A DNA stretch of 7,579 bases from Spirochaetaceae bacterium. Its GTDB lineage: Bacteria; Spirochaetota; Spirochaetia; Treponematales; Breznakiellaceae. The stretch spans positions 1-7,579 of the forward strand of contig JAITGJ010000164.1 of the NCBI GenBank assembly GCA_031280705.1, given 5' to 3'. Below are positions 5,856-7,579 of the stretch, one piece after another (the first letter of the stretch is position 1; each line of letters opens with the position of its first letter). The position numbers and the translations under genes are program-made. Under the pieces are notes generated by a model. The model saw only the letters and a list, made by a program, of their open reading frames with translations, was not told where the DNA came from and made no database searches.

Positions 5856-6454
5856 AAGAGCTGACTGAACGGCAACGGGAAGTATTGGGCTTCATCACAA
5901 AATATATACGGGTTCATTATTTCCCGCCGACCATCCGGGAAATTGGTCTGCATTTTTCGATTTCCATCAAGGGCGCCCACGATCATGTCAACTCGCTGAA
6001 GCGCAAGGGATATATCCGGGCGGACAGCCGTTCGCGGACCATGGAACTGGTACACCGGGACACGCGGGACCGGGGTACGGTGGTGGAAGTGCCCATTTTG
6101 GGTCCCGTTGCGGCGGGAAGCCCCATCATGGCGGAGGAAAACTGGGACGGTGTGGCGCCCGTGCATGAATCCCTGCTTAAAAAAAACGCGGAATACTTTG
6201 CCCTGCGGGTTCGGGGCGACTCAATGGAAGGGGCGGGCATCATGGACGGGGATCTCGCCATTATTGAGCGGCGGGACACGGCGGAAAACGGAGAAATTGT
6301 CGTCGCCATGGTGAACGAAGCCATGACGCTGAAACGGTTCTTTCGGGAAAAAAACCGCGTCCGCCTTCAGCCGGAAAGCGAAAAATACAAACCGATCTAT
6401 ACCCAGGATATGCGGATGCTGGGCCGCCTTGCCCAGATCGTGCGCAGTTACTAG
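5852..6454 (+). CDS. lexA: LexA, SOS-response repressor and self-cleaving protease
   Basis: 200 residues, the usual LexA length. The N-terminal winged helix (1-66) starts LTERQREVLGFI, the family hallmark, with PPTIREIG and a recognition helix around residues 38-51. A short linker precedes the S24 peptidase domain. The self-cleavage bond is Ala88-Gly89 in VAAGSP, the nucleophile is Ser124 in RGDSMEGAGI, and the general base is Lys161 in TLKRFF. All three are present, so RecA-stimulated self-cleavage should work. The gene overlaps the regulator stop by four bases (ATGA) and has AAGGA seven bases before the start. The recognition helix (SIKGAHDHV) differs from both the E. coli and the Bacillus types, so its operator cannot be assumed. 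I saw neither CTG-N8-CAG nor CGAAC-N4-GTTCG near the promoters. holA follows after one base. Confidence 0.95.
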   Translation: MKELTERQREVLGFITKYIRVHYFPPTIREIGLHFSISIKGAHDHVNSLKRKGYIRADSRSRTMELVHRDTRDRGTVVEVPILGPVAAGSPIMAEENWDGVAPVHESLLKKNAEYFALRVRGDSMEGAGIMDGDLAIIERRDTAENGEIVVAMVNEAMTLKRFFREKNRVRLQPESEKYKPIYTQDMRMLGRLAQIVRSY

Positions 6455-6455
6455 T

Positions 6456-7445
6456 ATGGCGGAAAGCCGCGCCCATCTTTTTCTGGGGCCTGAAATCGGC
6501 GAAAAACAGGATGCACTGCAGGACCTCCGCACCCGCCTCCGGGACGCAGTACGGGGCGGCGCACTTGAGGAAACCTCGTTTTACGCGGGAGAAACTTCCG
6601 CCGCGGCCATGAGCGGCGTCATTCTGAACGGTTCCCTGTTTGCAGACGCGCGGCTTTTTATCATCAAAAACGCCGAAACCCTCAAAAAAAACGACGCGGA
6701 ACTTATCGCGTCCTGCATGGGATCTCTCCGGGACGGTACGGTTCTGGCGCTGCTTTCCGATGACACAAAAATCGACGCCCGTCTGGAAAAGGCCGCGGGA
6801 CCAAAAAACAAGCGTATTTTTTGGGAAATGTTTGATGACCGTAAAGCCGAATGGGTACGGAATTTTTTTCGCCGGGAAGGATTCCGCATCAGCAATGAGG
6901 GCGCGGAAACTGTGCTGGAATTTGTGGAGAACAATACCGACGCCCTCCGCCGCGAATGTTCCCGGCTCTGCCTCTTTATGGACAAAAACAGAACCATTGA
7001 AGCGGATGATGTGGATAAATGGCTTGCCCACAGCCGCGAAGAATCAGCGTTTACGCTGTTTTCCCGCATTGCGTCAGGAGACCTTTCCAGAAGCATAGAA
7101 ACGCTGCATACGCTTCTTGCCTCAAAAGAGTCCCCGCAGGCGCTGTTTGCGGGCCTCGTCTGGTGCTATCGCCGTTTCAGGGACTACCTTGAAGTAACGG
7201 CGGCCGGTCCCGCGGATGACGCCGCGTTCCGCCGGGCGGGTTTTACGTCTCCCCGCGCACGCAAGGATTACGCGGCCCTGGCCCGCCGTCTGGAAAGCGC
7301 GGGCGGGAGTCTTGCCCTCATCACGGAATTTGATCTTTTGCTCCGTCAAACCGGCTCCCAGGCAGAGGGTTTTCTGCTCGATCTGCTTGTGTATAAACTG
7401 GTTACCGGTGCGGAACGGCCGCGTGAAAAATGGAGCCGATATTAA
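6456..7445 (+). CDS. holA: DNA polymerase III delta subunit (clamp loader)
   Basis: 329 residues from ATG 6456, close to the usual length of about 340. The TTG at 6429, in frame upstream, would add nine residues inside lexA and is less likely. The N-terminal part has the family pattern: LFLGPEIGEKQDALQDL (about 8-24), then NGSLFADARLFIIKNAE (about 57-73), and a block resembling KTKIDARLEKA with no nucleotide-binding P-loop, as expected for delta. The middle holds the helical NTDALRRECSRL (about 161-172) typical of domain II, and the C-terminal collar domain is helical. The protein opens the beta sliding clamp so it can be loaded on DNA. Only one base separates it from the lexA stop, and no strong ribosome binding site is seen, so translation is probably coupled to lexA. 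It is the last gene of the operon in this window. Confidence 0.88.
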   Translation: MAESRAHLFLGPEIGEKQDALQDLRTRLRDAVRGGALEETSFYAGETSAAAMSGVILNGSLFADARLFIIKNAETLKKNDAELIASCMGSLRDGTVLALLSDDTKIDARLEKAAGPKNKRIFWEMFDDRKAEWVRNFFRREGFRISNEGAETVLEFVENNTDALRRECSRLCLFMDKNRTIEADDVDKWLAHSREESAFTLFSRIASGDLSRSIETLHTLLASKESPQALFAGLVWCYRRFRDYLEVTAAGPADDAAFRRAGFTSPRARKDYAALARRLESAGGSLALITEFDLLLRQTGSQAEGFLLDLLVYKLVTGAERPREKWSRY

Positions 7446-7493
7446 GCAAGCGCCCGCCGGCCCCGATATGCCCGGTTACAAAAACATCCGCAG

Positions 7494-7523
7494 TTGACAG
7501 TTTCAAACAAAGCGTGATACCAT
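7494..7523 (+). promoter_or_regulatory. Strong promoter for the next gene outside the window
   Basis: A perfect TTGACA (7494-7499) is followed after 18 bases by TACCAT (7518-7523). A TG one base before the -10 (7515-7516) gives an extended -10. Transcription should begin near 7530. The leader runs to the window edge and ends in a ribosome binding site. Confidence 0.7.
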
Positions 7524-7535
7524 ACTCCATACCGG

Positions 7536-7559
7536 CAATCCGCAGGAATGCGGGTGTTG
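7536..7559 (+). promoter_or_regulatory. Leader hairpin with a GNRA-type tetraloop
   Basis: CCGCA (7540-7544) and TGCGG (7549-7553) enclose the loop GGAA, a GNRA tetraloop. A·T and T·G pairs can extend the stem to 7538-7555. Alternatively, CAA (7536-7538) and TTG (7557-7559) can close it beyond a small internal loop. It lies between the predicted start of transcription and the ribosome binding site of the next gene. No known riboswitch class is recognised. Confidence 0.45.
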
Positions 7560-7572
7560 AGCAAACCTATAG

Positions 7573-7579
7573 AGGAGGG
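7573..7579 (+). promoter_or_regulatory. Strong ribosome binding site at the window edge
   Basis: AGGAGGG are the last seven bases of the window. With the promoter and leader before it, this shows that a plus-strand gene begins a few bases beyond the end. Confidence 0.75.

Noticed and set aside
6429..6455. TTG start for holA inside lexA
   Set aside because: It adds nine residues unrelated to the family. The ATG at 6456, one base after the lexA stop, fits translational coupling and normal N-terminal length.
1..7579. CRISPR array, tRNA, rRNA, insertion sequence or phage genes
   Set aside because: I saw no regularly spaced repeats, cloverleaf-like sequences, transposase or integrase motifs, or target-site duplications.

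Overview
The window suggests a free-living or gut-associated spirochaete, probably of the Treponema / Breznakiellaceae branch. This is inferred from family resemblance, not from a search. The NtrY/NtrX-like kinase and regulator resemble the pair annotated AtoS/AtoC in Treponema pallidum (TP0520/TP0519). The first 23 residues at the left edge resemble a small retropepsin-like family I associate with termite-gut treponemes. The DNA is GC-rich by eye, with AT-rich promoter islands in the gaps, and no phage or insertion-sequence genes are visible.

Left part (1-2057), all on the minus strand. At the edge is the start of a small gene with its own good promoter and ribosome binding site. Next is an unrecognised 200-residue soluble protein (156-758). 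Then comes a DUF4838-like protein (909-2057) of the kind linked to carbohydrate-active enzymes. It looks short at its C-terminus and has no clear ribosome binding site.

Right part (2167-7445), all on the plus strand, reads as one operon. A TTTACA-17-TACAAT promoter drives ptsH (HPr). After a 108-base GC-rich gap full of competing stem-loops come an NtrY-like membrane sensor kinase (GTG start), an NtrX-like sigma54-type response regulator, lexA and holA. The kinase/regulator and regulator/lexA junctions are ATGA overlaps, and lexA and holA are separated by one base. This places a PTS phosphocarrier, a sigma54 two-component system, the SOS repressor and the replicative clamp-loader delta subunit under largely shared transcription.

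Right edge (7446-7579) has no gene. It carries a strong promoter, a leader with a GNRA-capped hairpin, and an AGGAGGG ribosome binding site at the very end, so another plus-strand gene starts just outside the window.

I found no clearly new defence or mobile system. The most unusual points are the gene partnership in the operon, the GAFTDA variant of the sigma54-contact loop, the layered stem-loops between ptsH and the kinase, and the doubtful state of the DUF4838 gene. No gap between genes exceeds 300 bases.
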